This document shows, one piece after another, positions 1-8,054 of a DNA stretch of 18,492 nucleotides. How positions within the stretch are numbered: position 1 is the first letter of the stretch; every line of letters starts with the position of its first letter. Made by a program: the position numbers and the translations under genes. This stretch comes from Candidatus Uhrbacteria bacterium (GTDB lineage: Bacteria > Patescibacteriota > Patescibacteriia > UBA9934 > UBA9568): positions 14,506 to 32,997 of the forward strand of contig DNKR01000042.1 in assembly GCA_003497135.1 (NCBI GenBank). Direction: 5' to 3'. The notes beneath the pieces were generated by a model. The model had not been told where the DNA came from. It did no database searches and saw only the letters and a program-made list of their open reading frames with translations.

Positions 1-2104
1 CTGCGGCGGAAAGAACTTGGCTGTTGGCCAGCGCGTTGCAGTCGCACTTATTGGCGCGCGCGTCAGGTGGCACGGAGAAGGCGAACTTGTAGAAATTCAA
101 GAAACAGAAATCCGCGGTGTAAAAAGCAAAGGCATGATATGCTCGCAAGAAGAGCTTGGTTTTGACACGCTTGCAAAAGCCGGAGAGATTTGGGATCTAA
201 CAAACATTACCAGTGCCAAACCAGGAACCGGACTTTCAGAAGCGCTTGAACTTGACGATGATATTTTTGACATTGAGATTACAACAAACCGCCCTGATGG
301 AATGTCAATTGTCGGATTGGCGCGCGAAGCATCAGCTTGCGGACTTGGAACATTCTTGTACAAGCCGGCTGTAATGGCCGAACATGGCGCAATAAGCAAT
401 ATTGAATTTTCCGTAAGTGTTAAAGAAAGCGGCTTGTGTCCAAGATACAGTGCCGTTGCGCTTGACAATGTCAGCGTCGGGCCGTCGCCGTGGTGGATGC
501 AAAAAGCATTGATTCTTGCAGGGATTAGACCGATAAACAATATTACAGACATCACAAACTATGTATTGCTTGAACTCGGCGCTCCTATGCACGCATTTGA
601 TTATGACAAGCTTGAAGGTAATAAAATTATTGTCAGAAAAGCAAAGAAATCAGAAAAGATAATGGCGTTGGACGCAAAAGAATATGAATTATCAGACGAA
701 ATGCTTGTAATTGCTGATGCAAAAAAGCCGGTTGCAATAGCCGGTGTAATGGGCGGCGAGCAAACAGGTATAAGCGAAAGCACAACAAGAATAGTTTTTG
801 AATGCGCATCGTTTGATTCTGTTAGCGTGCGCAAAACTTCCCGCGCGTTGAATTTGCGTTCTGATTCCCAGCAATTGTTTGAAAAAGGGCTTTCTACAGA
901 GGCGATTGAACCTGCTATGGCAAGGGCAGTGGAACTCGCGGTACAGATAGCCGGAGGGCAAATAGCTAGCGGGTTTTTTGACGAGCGCACGCTCGAATAT
1001 AATCACAAGCAATTCACGCTTGTTCCAGAAAAAGTCAGAGCATTGTCAGGAATTGAAATGGACGAAACGGAAATGGTCCGGATTCTTTCGCGGCTTGGGT
1101 TTGTTTGCGAAAAAGAAAATGATTCCGCGTACAAAGTTATTGTTCCTTGGTGGAGAGATCATGACATTGAGGACGATGTTGATTTAACAGAAGAAATTTC
1201 GCGCGTGTATGGATACGGCAATATCGCGCCGGAGATTCCGGCTAATATTGTTCCAAACGCGTCAACTGATCCGTTTTTTGTACATGAAAAACGAATCAAG
1301 CGAGCAATGAGAGAATTCGGATTCACAGAAATGTATTCTTATTCTTTTGTTTCAAAAAAACAGCTTGAAACATCAGGAATTGATCCGCAAAGCGCTGTAG
1401 CTCTGGCAAACCCGCTAAGCGATGAGTTCGCGTATATGCGCCCGTCGCTTGTTCCAAGCGCGCTTTTTGCAATTGACGAGAATCGCGGCAGATTTCCAAG
1501 CGCGAAATTATTTGAGCTTTCGTTCGTATACGAAAAGCGCAAGAATGATCTGCCAAAAGAATCGCCTCGGCTTTTGATTTCTGCGTACAGCCAGGATGCG
1601 AATCAAAGCGTTCGCGATGTTAAAGGCGCTGTTGTTGCATTAATGCGCGAGCTTGGCGCAGGATGCGTATTTGAACAAACAAAAAACAAGCATAAGCAGA
1701 TTTTGCGTTCCGGAAAAGACGCTATTGGTGAGTTTTGGGCGGACGGAGATATTATTATCGCGGAAATTGATTTGCAAAAGCTTGCTCCGTACATAACATA
1801 CGCAAAACAATTTTTGCCAATTCCGGAATTTCCGCCGGTCAAGCGTGACATTTCGTTTTCAGTTGACGCCCAAGCACCGTACGATGAAATTGAATCAGTC
1901 GTACTGAATGCATCAGAACTGCTTACGCGCGTTGAGTTGTTTGATATTTTTCAAGGCAAGCGATTGGACTTTGGCAAAAAGAATCTTGCCTTGCATTTGA
2001 CTTTTGAGGATAAGTCGCGCACGCTTACAGCCGAGGAAGCCGACGCAGAAATGAAAAATATAAGCGAATCGCTTCAATCCTCGTTTTCTGCTATAATTAG
2101 ATAG
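1..2104 (+). CDS. pheT: Phenylalanyl-tRNA synthetase beta subunit, 5' end outside window
   Basis: PheRS beta pairs with the alpha subunit (PheS) to charge tRNA-Phe in the cytoplasm. The reading frame is open from base 2, reading CGGKNLAVGQ before any start. This is the interior of the N-terminal EMAP/OB-fold tRNA-binding domain, so the gene begins upstream and about 700 residues are visible of a usual ~790-800. In order along the visible part: the rest of the OB fold (to ~residue 60), the B3/B4 editing region (CPRYSAVAL, then NNITDITNYV and GAPMHAFDYD), a B5 domain (around WWRDHDIEDDVD), the inactive synthetase-like core, and a C-terminal FDX-ACB anticodon-binding domain that starts near PEFPPVKRDISF and ends at the TAG stop. 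The TTG at 17 is internal, not a start. pheS is expected just upstream. A 92-aa membrane protein follows after 13 nt. Identification is firm. Confidence 0.96.
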   Translation, partial: CGGKNLAVGQRVAVALIGARVRWHGEGELVEIQETEIRGVKSKGMICSQEELGFDTLAKAGEIWDLTNITSAKPGTGLSEALELDDDIFDIEITTNRPDGMSIVGLAREASACGLGTFLYKPAVMAEHGAISNIEFSVSVKESGLCPRYSAVALDNVSVGPSPWWMQKALILAGIRPINNITDITNYVLLELGAPMHAFDYDKLEGNKIIVRKAKKSEKIMALDAKEYELSDEMLVIADAKKPVAIAGVMGGEQTGISESTTRIVFECASFDSVSVRKTSRALNLRSDSQQLFEKGLSTEAIEPAMARAVELAVQIAGGQIASGFFDERTLEYNHKQFTLVPEKVRALSGIEMDETEMVRILSRLGFVCEKENDSAYKVIVPWWRDHDIEDDVDLTEEISRVYGYGNIAPEIPANIVPNASTDPFFVHEKRIKRAMREFGFTEMYSYSFVSKKQLETSGIDPQSAVALANPLSDEFAYMRPSLVPSALFAIDENRGRFPSAKLFELSFVYEKRKNDLPKESPRLLISAYSQDANQSVRDVKGAVVALMRELGAGCVFEQTKNKHKQILRSGKDAIGEFWADGDIIIAEIDLQKLAPYITYAKQFLPIPEFPPVKRDISFSVDAQAPYDEIESVVLNASELLTRVELFDIFQGKRLDFGKKNLALHLTFEDKSRTLTAEEADAEMKNISESLQSSFSAIIR

Positions 2105-2117
2105 ATAATAAATCATT

Positions 2118-2396
2118 ATGATAGAAGCAAAAGATATTTTGTACATCGTGCTCGCTTTTTGCGCGCTTTGGCTGACAGTGTTTTTCTGCTGGCTTATCTG
2201 GCAGGCGGTTTCTGCGTTGCGCAATGTGAATCGCACGCTTGCCGAAGCGCGCGATGCTGTTGGGCGAATAGAACATGGAATTTCCGCGCTTGTTGAGCGA
2301 GTGGAAAAAGTCACGCCATCGTTCGCGTTTGTGCTTGAAGGAGGAAGAAGATTAATTGAATATTTTGTAAAAAAGAGGGAAAAAGACGGCGAATAA
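2118..2396 (+). CDS. Small single-pass membrane protein, unknown function
   Basis: A 92-aa protein of unknown function. Residues ~7-29 form one strongly hydrophobic segment (rich in L, F, W and V, with two cysteines). A hydrophilic, mostly helical tail follows with heptad-like spacing (RNVNRTLAEARDAVGRIE), then a basic end (VKKREKDGE). This layout resembles small DUF948-type membrane proteins, but I cannot assign it to that family by eye. Membrane insertion with the helical tail in the cytoplasm is an inference. It begins 13 nt after the pheT stop with no Shine-Dalgarno, so it is probably co-transcribed with pheT. Its stop codon lies in the loop of an intrinsic terminator, which ends the pheT transcript. 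ATG at 2118 is the only sensible start. Confidence 0.7.
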   Translation: MIEAKDILYIVLAFCALWLTVFFCWLIWQAVSALRNVNRTLAEARDAVGRIEHGISALVERVEKVTPSFAFVLEGGRRLIEYFVKKREKDGE

Positions 2397-2408
2397 AGCC
2401 GTTTTTTC
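2381..2408 (+). terminator. Intrinsic terminator after pheT operon
   Basis: ACGGC (2386-2390) pairs with GCCGT (2398-2402) around a 7-nt loop. Flanking A/T pairs lengthen the stem, and a run of seven T follows (2402-2407 plus the stem T). The stop codon of the 92-aa gene sits in the loop. Confidence 0.8.
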
Positions 2409-2456
2409 ATTAAAAATAATGTCCGCTGGCGCTTGTGAATTTTAGAGCTGGCGGCG

Positions 2457-2484
2457 TTTGATTTTGCGCAGGTTTTACTATAAG
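2457..2484 (+). promoter_or_regulatory. Candidate dnaE promoter
   Basis: TTTGAT (2457-2462), a 16-nt spacer, then TATAAG (2479-2484). This lies between the pheT-operon terminator and the dnaE ATG, where a new promoter is needed. A weak AGG precedes the ATG by about 8 nt. The match to consensus is moderate. Confidence 0.4.
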
Positions 2485-2508
2485 CTTATGAAGAATACAG
2501 GTTAGATT

Positions 2509-5500
2509 ATGGCATCAAAATTCGCACATCTTCATGTTCACAGCCATTATTCGCTTTTACAAGCCATACCAAAAATAGATGAGCTTGTTTGCGCTTGTAA
2601 AGATCTTGGAATGGACGCAATGGCTTTGACTGACAATGGCGTGCTTTACGGCGCGATTGAGTTTTATCAAAAAGCAAAAGACCATGGCATAAAGCCGATT
2701 ATCGGCATTGACGCGTACTTGGCGCGACAAAACAGGCGCGAGCAGGATCCAAAAGGCGCAAAGCCGTGGAGAATTGTTTTGCTTGCTAAAAACAACGAGG
2801 GCTACGCGAATCTTTTAAAAATTTCAACAATAGGATTTACAGAAGGACTGTTTGATTTTCCAAGAATAGACAAAGAAGTTCTGCGCGAGCTCTCCGGCGG
2901 GCTGATAGCTTTGTCAGGAGGGCTTGAAAGCGATATTGGATATTGCATTTCATCGCGCGACCACGAGCGCGCAAACGAACTTGCTGACGAGTATCTGGAT
3001 ATTTTTGGCAAAGAAAATTTTTATTTGGAACTTATAGACCGTCCGGAGGTTCCAGATCAGAGTTCGTTGAACGCAATGATGATTGAATTCGCCAAAGAGC
3101 GGGGCATAGAGCTGGTTGCAACCAAAGACGCATATTATTTACACTCGGACGATCAGGAAGCGTGCAAAATAATGGCGTGCATTCGCAAGGGCTTGGTGCT
3201 TGAAGAATTTGAACAAATGCATCCAAACGAATACGACGCGTCGCTTGTATCGCAAGAAGAAATGGAAAAAGCTTTTTCTTCTTTGCCAATGGCGATAGAA
3301 AACACAAAAAAGATATCTGACTTGTGCAATGTGGAGCTTGAGCTTGGAAAATGGAATTTTCCGCTCATAGAAATTCCAGAAGGTAAAACCCACATGCAGG
3401 TTTTAACAGAACTTGCTAATGCTGGAATGCGCGAAAAATATCCAAAAGTTGATCCTTCATTGCAGGAGCGTTTGGATTATGAGTTGTCGGTTATTGAAAA
3501 AAAGGGATTTGCTCCGTATTTTTTGGTCGTGTCTGATTATCTGCGTTGGGCCGAGAGCAATGGAATTGTAACAACCACCAGAGGGTCGGTTGCGGGCTCG
3601 CTTGTTGCGTATTCAATCGGAATCTCGCACATTGATCCTGTTTTGTACAAAATTCCTTTTGAGCGTTTTTTGAATCCCGAGCGTCCGAGCGCTCCTGATG
3701 TTGACGGAGATTTTGCGGATAACAGGCGCGATGAAGTGCTTGCTTATGTTTCGCAAAAGTATGGGCAAGGCAAAATGGCGCAGATCTGCACTTTTGGAAC
3801 AATGCTTGCGCGCGGTTCCGTGCGCGATGTCGGCCGCGCTCTTGGATACCCATACGGATTTTGCGACAGGGTCGCTAAAATGATCCCGTTCGGGTCGCAA
3901 GGATTTCCAATGACAATTGAACGCGCGCTAAAAGAAAGCAATGAGCTTGACGCGTTTTATAAAAGAGACGCGCAAGCAGCGCGCTTGATTGATCTTGCGC
4001 GCAGAATCGAGGGTTGTGCCAGACATGTTTCAATTCACGCCGCAGGCGTTGTTATTGCGCCTACCGAACTGACTGACTATACGCCTCTGCAAGTTGAAAC
4101 GCGCGAAAACAAAATTATAACGCAATACGAAATGAAGTCGGTCGAGGCGGCCGGATTGCTGAAAATGGATTTTCTTGGAATACGCAACTTGTCAATTTTG
4201 GGAGATGCGGTTGCGCTTGTAAAAAAAATTAAAGGCATTGAGATTGATATAAGAAAAATTCCGGTTGATGACAAAAAAACATTTGATCTGCTTGCAGTAG
4301 GGCACACAATGGGAGTATTTCAGCTTTCAGGAGACGGCATGACTAAATATCTTAAAGACCTAAAGCCGACTGATGTGCGCGACATTATGGCAATGGTCGC
4401 GCTGTATCGCCCTGGTCCTATTGAATCCATTCCGGAGTATATCAGGCGCAAGCACAATCCCGATCTTGTCAGTTACGCTGAACCGCGTCTTAAAACAATT
4501 CTTGATCAGTCGTACGGAGTTATGGTTTATCAGGATGATGTTCTTCTTACGGCGATTCATCTTGCCGGTTATAGTTGGCTTGAAGTTGATAAATTGCGCA
4601 AAGCAATGGGTAAAAAAATTCCAGAAGAAATGGCTGCGCAAAAAGAAAAGCTTATAAAAGGATTTATTGAACATGGGCTGAACAAAGAAAAAGCCAACGA
4701 ACTTTGGGAGCTGATTGAGCCGTTTGCGGCTTACGGATTCAACAAAGCGCACGCGGCATCTTACGGCATGGTTGCGTATCAGACGGCATACATGAAAGCA
4801 AATTATCCTGCAGAATACATGGCCTCGTTTATGACTGCGGAATCCGCGGATCTGGAAAAAATAGCCGCAGCCGTTGCAGAGTGCGAGCGAATCGGAATCT
4901 CTGTTTTGCCGCCGGATATAAACGAAAGCTTTGGGACTTTCACATACATTGACGACCGAACAATCCGTTTTGGTTTGCAAGCAGTAAAAAATCTTGGAAC
5001 AGATGTTATCGCTTCTATGATAAAAGAAAGGGAAGAGCGGGGCGGGTACAAAGATTTGACTGATTTTGCAACGCGAGTAACGCATAAGGCATTTAATAAA
5101 AAATCCATAGAAGCTCTTATTAAAGCAGGAGCGCTGGACAGATTTGCAGAAAGAAAACAGCTTTTAGAAAATATAGAACAGCTTCTTCAATTTAACAGAC
5201 GCGTGCATGACGATAAAATAACAAGCCAAACAAGCTTGTTCGGATCAACACCGTCGTTTTCTGACGCTCAAATCAAGCTGCCAAAAACACAGCCAGCTTC
5301 CAGTGCGGAAATTTTGAAATGGGAAAAAGAAATTCTCGGACTGTATGTTTCGTCGCATCCGTACGCTGACGCGGATAAGCATTTAAAAAAATTCGTTACG
5401 CCGTGCCGCGATTTTGCGTCTCTTTCTGACAACGCGCCAGCGCGCACAGCAGGGCTGATTAAAACAGTAAAAATCATATCAACAAAAAAAGGCGATCTGA

Positions 5501-6003
5501 TGGCTTTTGTGCAAATTGAAGACCTTACTGGCGCAATGGAAGTTATTGTGTTTCCAAAAACTTTTGCAGAATACAGGGATTCTGTTGTAGAGGGCGCTGT
5601 AGCTCTTGTATCAGGCCGAGTTTCAAAGCGCGATCAAGAAGAGACAAAACTGATTGCGAACAGTTTGTTTATAATTGAAAACGATGGCATGGGCCAGCTT
5701 GTTGAAATGCTTGAATCAGGCGAGCCAAAAGCCGGCATGTCTTTTCAGCCCGCCAGCGGAGCAGAAGAAGAACAAAAAAAACCGGCTATAATAATTCGGC
5801 TTGCTGTTCATCTTGAAAACAGCAAAGCCGATGATCTTAGAAAAATGTTTAGCGAAAATGTTGGCGGGCACAGGGTATGCTTTCTTGTAAAATCAGGAGC
5901 AAAAGATAATATTGTTGAAACCGAATATACTGTCTCGCCAACGCCAGAATTGGTTAAAGCGCTTAAAGATGCGTTTGGAGACGGCAATGTAGAGGTTTTG
6001 TAG
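2509..6003 (+). CDS. dnaE: DNA polymerase III subunit alpha
   Basis: Replicative DNA polymerase of the C family, 1164 aa (E. coli DnaE is 1160). A PHP domain occupies ~residues 5-215, opening with HLHVHSHYSLLQ. The polymerase core follows: TTRGSVAGSLVAYS in the palm, the catalytic aspartates D399 and D401 in PDVDGDF, and the third at D554 in LLKMDFLG. Next come RPGPIESIPEYI, the fingers (FNKAHAASYGMVAYQTAYM), a helix-hairpin-helix region, and a clamp-binding motif QTSLF at 907-911. An OB fold (near TAGLIKTVKIISTKKGD) and a C-terminal domain complete the protein. The polymerase residues are intact. The PHP metal site is not: only the first two histidines (H9, H11) and one Asp look conserved (see findings), so proofreading by this domain is unlikely. 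Start: ATG at 2509 directly precedes the PHP domain. A terminator upstream and a promoter just downstream of the stop suggest it is transcribed alone. Confidence 0.97.
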   Translation: MASKFAHLHVHSHYSLLQAIPKIDELVCACKDLGMDAMALTDNGVLYGAIEFYQKAKDHGIKPIIGIDAYLARQNRREQDPKGAKPWRIVLLAKNNEGYANLLKISTIGFTEGLFDFPRIDKEVLRELSGGLIALSGGLESDIGYCISSRDHERANELADEYLDIFGKENFYLELIDRPEVPDQSSLNAMMIEFAKERGIELVATKDAYYLHSDDQEACKIMACIRKGLVLEEFEQMHPNEYDASLVSQEEMEKAFSSLPMAIENTKKISDLCNVELELGKWNFPLIEIPEGKTHMQVLTELANAGMREKYPKVDPSLQERLDYELSVIEKKGFAPYFLVVSDYLRWAESNGIVTTTRGSVAGSLVAYSIGISHIDPVLYKIPFERFLNPERPSAPDVDGDFADNRRDEVLAYVSQKYGQGKMAQICTFGTMLARGSVRDVGRALGYPYGFCDRVAKMIPFGSQGFPMTIERALKESNELDAFYKRDAQAARLIDLARRIEGCARHVSIHAAGVVIAPTELTDYTPLQVETRENKIITQYEMKSVEAAGLLKMDFLGIRNLSILGDAVALVKKIKGIEIDIRKIPVDDKKTFDLLAVGHTMGVFQLSGDGMTKYLKDLKPTDVRDIMAMVALYRPGPIESIPEYIRRKHNPDLVSYAEPRLKTILDQSYGVMVYQDDVLLTAIHLAGYSWLEVDKLRKAMGKKIPEEMAAQKEKLIKGFIEHGLNKEKANELWELIEPFAAYGFNKAHAASYGMVAYQTAYMKANYPAEYMASFMTAESADLEKIAAAVAECERIGISVLPPDINESFGTFTYIDDRTIRFGLQAVKNLGTDVIASMIKEREERGGYKDLTDFATRVTHKAFNKKSIEALIKAGALDRFAERKQLLENIEQLLQFNRRVHDDKITSQTSLFGSTPSFSDAQIKLPKTQPASSAEILKWEKEILGLYVSSHPYADADKHLKKFVTPCRDFASLSDNAPARTAGLIKTVKIISTKKGDLMAFVQIEDLTGAMEVIVFPKTFAEYRDSVVEGAVALVSGRVSKRDQEETKLIANSLFIIENDGMGQLVEMLESGEPKAGMSFQPASGAEEEQKKPAIIIRLAVHLENSKADDLRKMFSENVGGHRVCFLVKSGAKDNIVETEYTVSPTPELVKALKDAFGDGNVEVL

Positions 6004-6021
6004 GCATATTTTGGCTAATTG

Positions 6022-6030
6022 TGGTATAAT
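6022..6030 (+). promoter_or_regulatory. Extended -10 promoter
   Basis: TGG followed by a perfect TATAAT (6025-6030) forms an extended -10 element; no good -35 is visible. Transcription would start near 6037, 35 nt before the ATG at 6072. This rules out the in-frame ATG at 6033 as the start. Confidence 0.65.
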
Positions 6031-6071
6031 GTTTGTGTGCTTTTTCGTTAATAATCGCAACAGAAACAAAT

Positions 6072-7286
6072 ATGGAAAAAAATCCGCAAAATACTTCTGT
6101 CACAAAAGAAAAACCTGTCAGGCAGGCAAAAAGTGCGCAGGCCGTACCGGTTGTTGTTCATTCGGTTCGCTTATACAGAAGAATCGCTGTTACTTTTATG
6201 GCGCTTGCGATTATTATGATTGCTGCCGTGCTTTATTTATCGCTTTCTAAGGCGACTATAACAGTCGTGCCAGCGCAATTAACAGTCGCTGCGAATTTTA
6301 TTGCTGACATTGTTAAAGATCCAGAAGTCAAAGACGACATTTCCGGCAAGGTCGTATCAGTTGTCGTGTCCGGCGCAAAAGAATTTAATGTTTCATCAGA
6401 AGGGGCAAAGCAAACAGACGCAAAAGCAGCCGGAGAGGTTATTATTAAAAACGAATACAGCCGGAGTCAGCCGCTGGTCGCAACAACGCGATTGCTAAGT
6501 TCCGGAGGCATACTGTTCCGTTTGGTTGATACTGTTACGGTTCCGTCCGCAGGCGAGGTTAGTGCGAGCGTGCTCGCTGATAGCGCAGGCATAGGCGGCA
6601 ACATCGAACCATCGCGCTTTACAATCCCGGGACTTTCAGAACAGCTTCAAAAATACATTTATGCAGAAAGCTCGCAGGCAATGACAGGCGGTGTTGTTTA
6701 CAGAAATGTTTTAACGCAAGCCGATCTGGATTCTGCAAGCGAACAATTAACAGCCGAACTGCTGGAGGCGGCAAAAAAGAGCATTGCAGAGCAAATGGGC
6801 GAGGAAACATTCAGCGGGGTTTCGTATTTTACAGAAGCGATTGACAAAAAGACCGACACAGAGCTAGGAGCTGAAACAGATAAGTTCGCTGTTGAACTGA
6901 ATTTGCGCGTTGTTGGTGTATTCTTTGATCGCAACGCTTTGCTTGATATTGCCGAAGCAAAGCTGTACGAGCAGGTGCCTGCCGGGTTTGATATGGTAAA
7001 TATAAGCAAAGACAACCTGAAAACAACAGTAGAAAAATATGATGCAGAAGCAGGAATCGCTAATGTTCGCGTTGAGCTTGAGGGCAAAAGCGTTGTTTCA
7101 ATTACAAGCGATATTTTAAATCGCGGAAATCTAATTTCTAAATCTCCAAGCGAGGCAAGCGCCATGCTAGAGGCATCTGACGCGATTGAATCAGCGCAGG
7201 TTGATCTTTGGCCGTTTTGGTTGACAAAAACTCCGCGTCTCAAAGACCACATAGAAATCCGCGTTGTATTGCCGGAAAGTAAATAA
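6072..7286 (+). CDS. Membrane-anchored baseplate J-like domain protein
   Basis: A 404-aa protein. The N-terminus (~residues 1-37) is basic and cytoplasmic-looking. One TM helix spans ~38-58 (IAVTFMALAIIMIAAVLYLS), followed by a large extracytoplasmic part starting KATITVVP. The middle (TRLLSSGGILFRLVDTVTVP, then VSASVLADSAGIGGNIEP) matches the pattern of Baseplate_J/gp47-type domains: an aromatic-rich strand, VTVPAxG, and an A-x-x-x-G-x-x-GN element. Proteins of this shape are common in Patescibacteria; their role is not established, and this one is not part of a visible phage. The C-terminal region (~230-400) is mixed alpha/beta with no motif I recognise. The start at 6072 is chosen over 6033 because the -10 box lies at 6025-6030. 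No Shine-Dalgarno is present. A bidirectional terminator follows. The membrane topology is well supported; the family call is by pattern only. Confidence 0.65.
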   Translation: MEKNPQNTSVTKEKPVRQAKSAQAVPVVVHSVRLYRRIAVTFMALAIIMIAAVLYLSLSKATITVVPAQLTVAANFIADIVKDPEVKDDISGKVVSVVVSGAKEFNVSSEGAKQTDAKAAGEVIIKNEYSRSQPLVATTRLLSSGGILFRLVDTVTVPSAGEVSASVLADSAGIGGNIEPSRFTIPGLSEQLQKYIYAESSQAMTGGVVYRNVLTQADLDSASEQLTAELLEAAKKSIAEQMGEETFSGVSYFTEAIDKKTDTELGAETDKFAVELNLRVVGVFFDRNALLDIAEAKLYEQVPAGFDMVNISKDNLKTTVEKYDAEAGIANVRVELEGKSVVSITSDILNRGNLISKSPSEASAMLEASDAIESAQVDLWPFWLTKTPRLKDHIEIRVVLPESK

Positions 7287-7330
7287 TAGTTGGAAATAAA
7301 TATATTCACTGCGTGTTTGTATAAAATTTA

Positions 7331-7367
7331 AAACAAAAAATCACCTTTTCTGGGTGATTTTTTGTTT
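7331..7367. terminator. Strong bidirectional intrinsic terminator
   Basis: A perfect 15-bp stem: 7331-7345 (A-rich, ending TCACC) pairs with 7353-7367 (GGTGA then T-rich) around a 7-nt loop TTTTCTG. The A-tract on one side and T-tract on the other let it terminate both the plus-strand baseplate-J-like gene (stop 7286) and the convergent minus-strand PRTase gene (stop 7434). Confidence 0.9.
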
Positions 7368-7368
7368 A

Positions 7369-7388
7369 CTTGTTGTTGCAACCACAAG
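7369..7388. repeat. 20-bp near-perfect palindrome
   Basis: CTTGTTGTTGCAACCACAAG reads the same on both strands at 18 of 20 positions. It abuts the bidirectional terminator and lies in the 3' untranslated part of the minus-strand cassette. Function unknown; an RNA hairpin or a protein site are both possible. Confidence 0.55.
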
Positions 7389-7392
7389 GAAT

Positions 7393-7420
7393 TGTCTGTG
7401 TGGGTTATCCGGCACAGACA
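7393..7420. repeat. Hairpin with 8-bp perfect arms
   Basis: TGTCTGTG (7393-7400) pairs with CACAGACA (7413-7420) around a 12-nt loop. An alternative small stem, CCGG (7409-7412) with CCGG (7421-7424), encloses the second arm. It lies between the PRTase stop and the terminator. Confidence 0.5.
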
Positions 7421-7433
7421 CCGGAGAGGCGCA

Positions 7434-8054
7434 TCATCGCAGCTTTTTTAGTAGCGCATGAAATGCCTCTGGATTGGGTAAATTGCGTTTAGCGTATGAC
7501 TTTGCAATTTCCTCGTTTTCTATTAGAGTAGAAAGTGAGTTGACCGGTTCTTTGCGACCAGGTTCTCCAATTTCTACTGCGGCATAATGCGAATGAAATC
7601 CGCGCAGATTTGCCGCCCTTTGCTTTACCCACACCACTGCGTGCCATCTTGCTGCAGGGATCCATGGCATGTTCACCATTTGTAGTTTCCTTGCTGTTTC
7701 GCCAGATGATACAACATCGTCAACGACGATAACATCCTTAACGCCGAGAACGAATCTGTCCGGGAAAACCCGTCCGGCAATCGCCATTGGCGCATTGCCT
7801 GGGTTCCATTTTCGCATTGCTGTCGCTGATGCTGTTTGCCAGCGTACAAGCCAATCAGCGTCCATGAATTTACGCACAATGCTTGCTCCGTTGCCTGGAA
7901 AGACAAGCAGAGTTGTGGAAGGATTAAAATTGTTCCACTCGTTCCACTTTTGAATCTCATGCGTCATCTGGTGTCCACAAACGATCTCCCCGAATTCCCG
8001 GAGTTGAGCGTGATGGATGTAAACACCAATGTCGTCAATTAGATACTTTGTCAC
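7434..8054 (-). CDS. PRPP-binding phosphoribosyltransferase-like protein
   Basis: A 206-aa type I phosphoribosyltransferase-like protein. The diagnostic element is the PRPP loop: hydrophobic strand plus acidic pair and SGET, VIVVDDVVSSGET at ~108-120, with D112 and D113 as the likely ribose/PRPP contacts. An upstream strand-loop, LLVFPGNGAS (~49-58), could be the PPi loop. The base-specificity hood is not recognisable, so the substrate (purine, pyrimidine or something else) is open. Start: GTG at 8054, preceded five nt upstream by a full AGGAGGT Shine-Dalgarno. This removes 26 residues of a longer in-frame ORF whose ATG is at 8132. The GTG overlaps the TGA of the HAD gene by 4 nt, so the two are translationally coupled. 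The likely role is nucleotide salvage with the neighbouring phosphorylase and HAD enzyme. PRTase fold confident, substrate unknown. Confidence 0.8.
   Translation of the reverse strand: MTKYLIDDIGVYIHHAQLREFGEIVCGHQMTHEIQKWNEWNNFNPSTTLLVFPGNGASIVRKFMDADWLVRWQTASATAMRKWNPGNAPMAIAGRVFPDRFVLGVKDVIVVDDVVSSGETARKLQMVNMPWIPAARWHAVVWVKQRAANLRGFHSHYAAVEIGEPGRKEPVNSLSTLIENEEIAKSYAKRNLPNPEAFHALLKKLR

Noticed and set aside
4360..5085. Long minus-strand ORF (241 codons) opposite dnaE
   Set aside because: It lies wholly inside conserved dnaE coding sequence, has no promoter or family motif, and its composition is that of a coding shadow.
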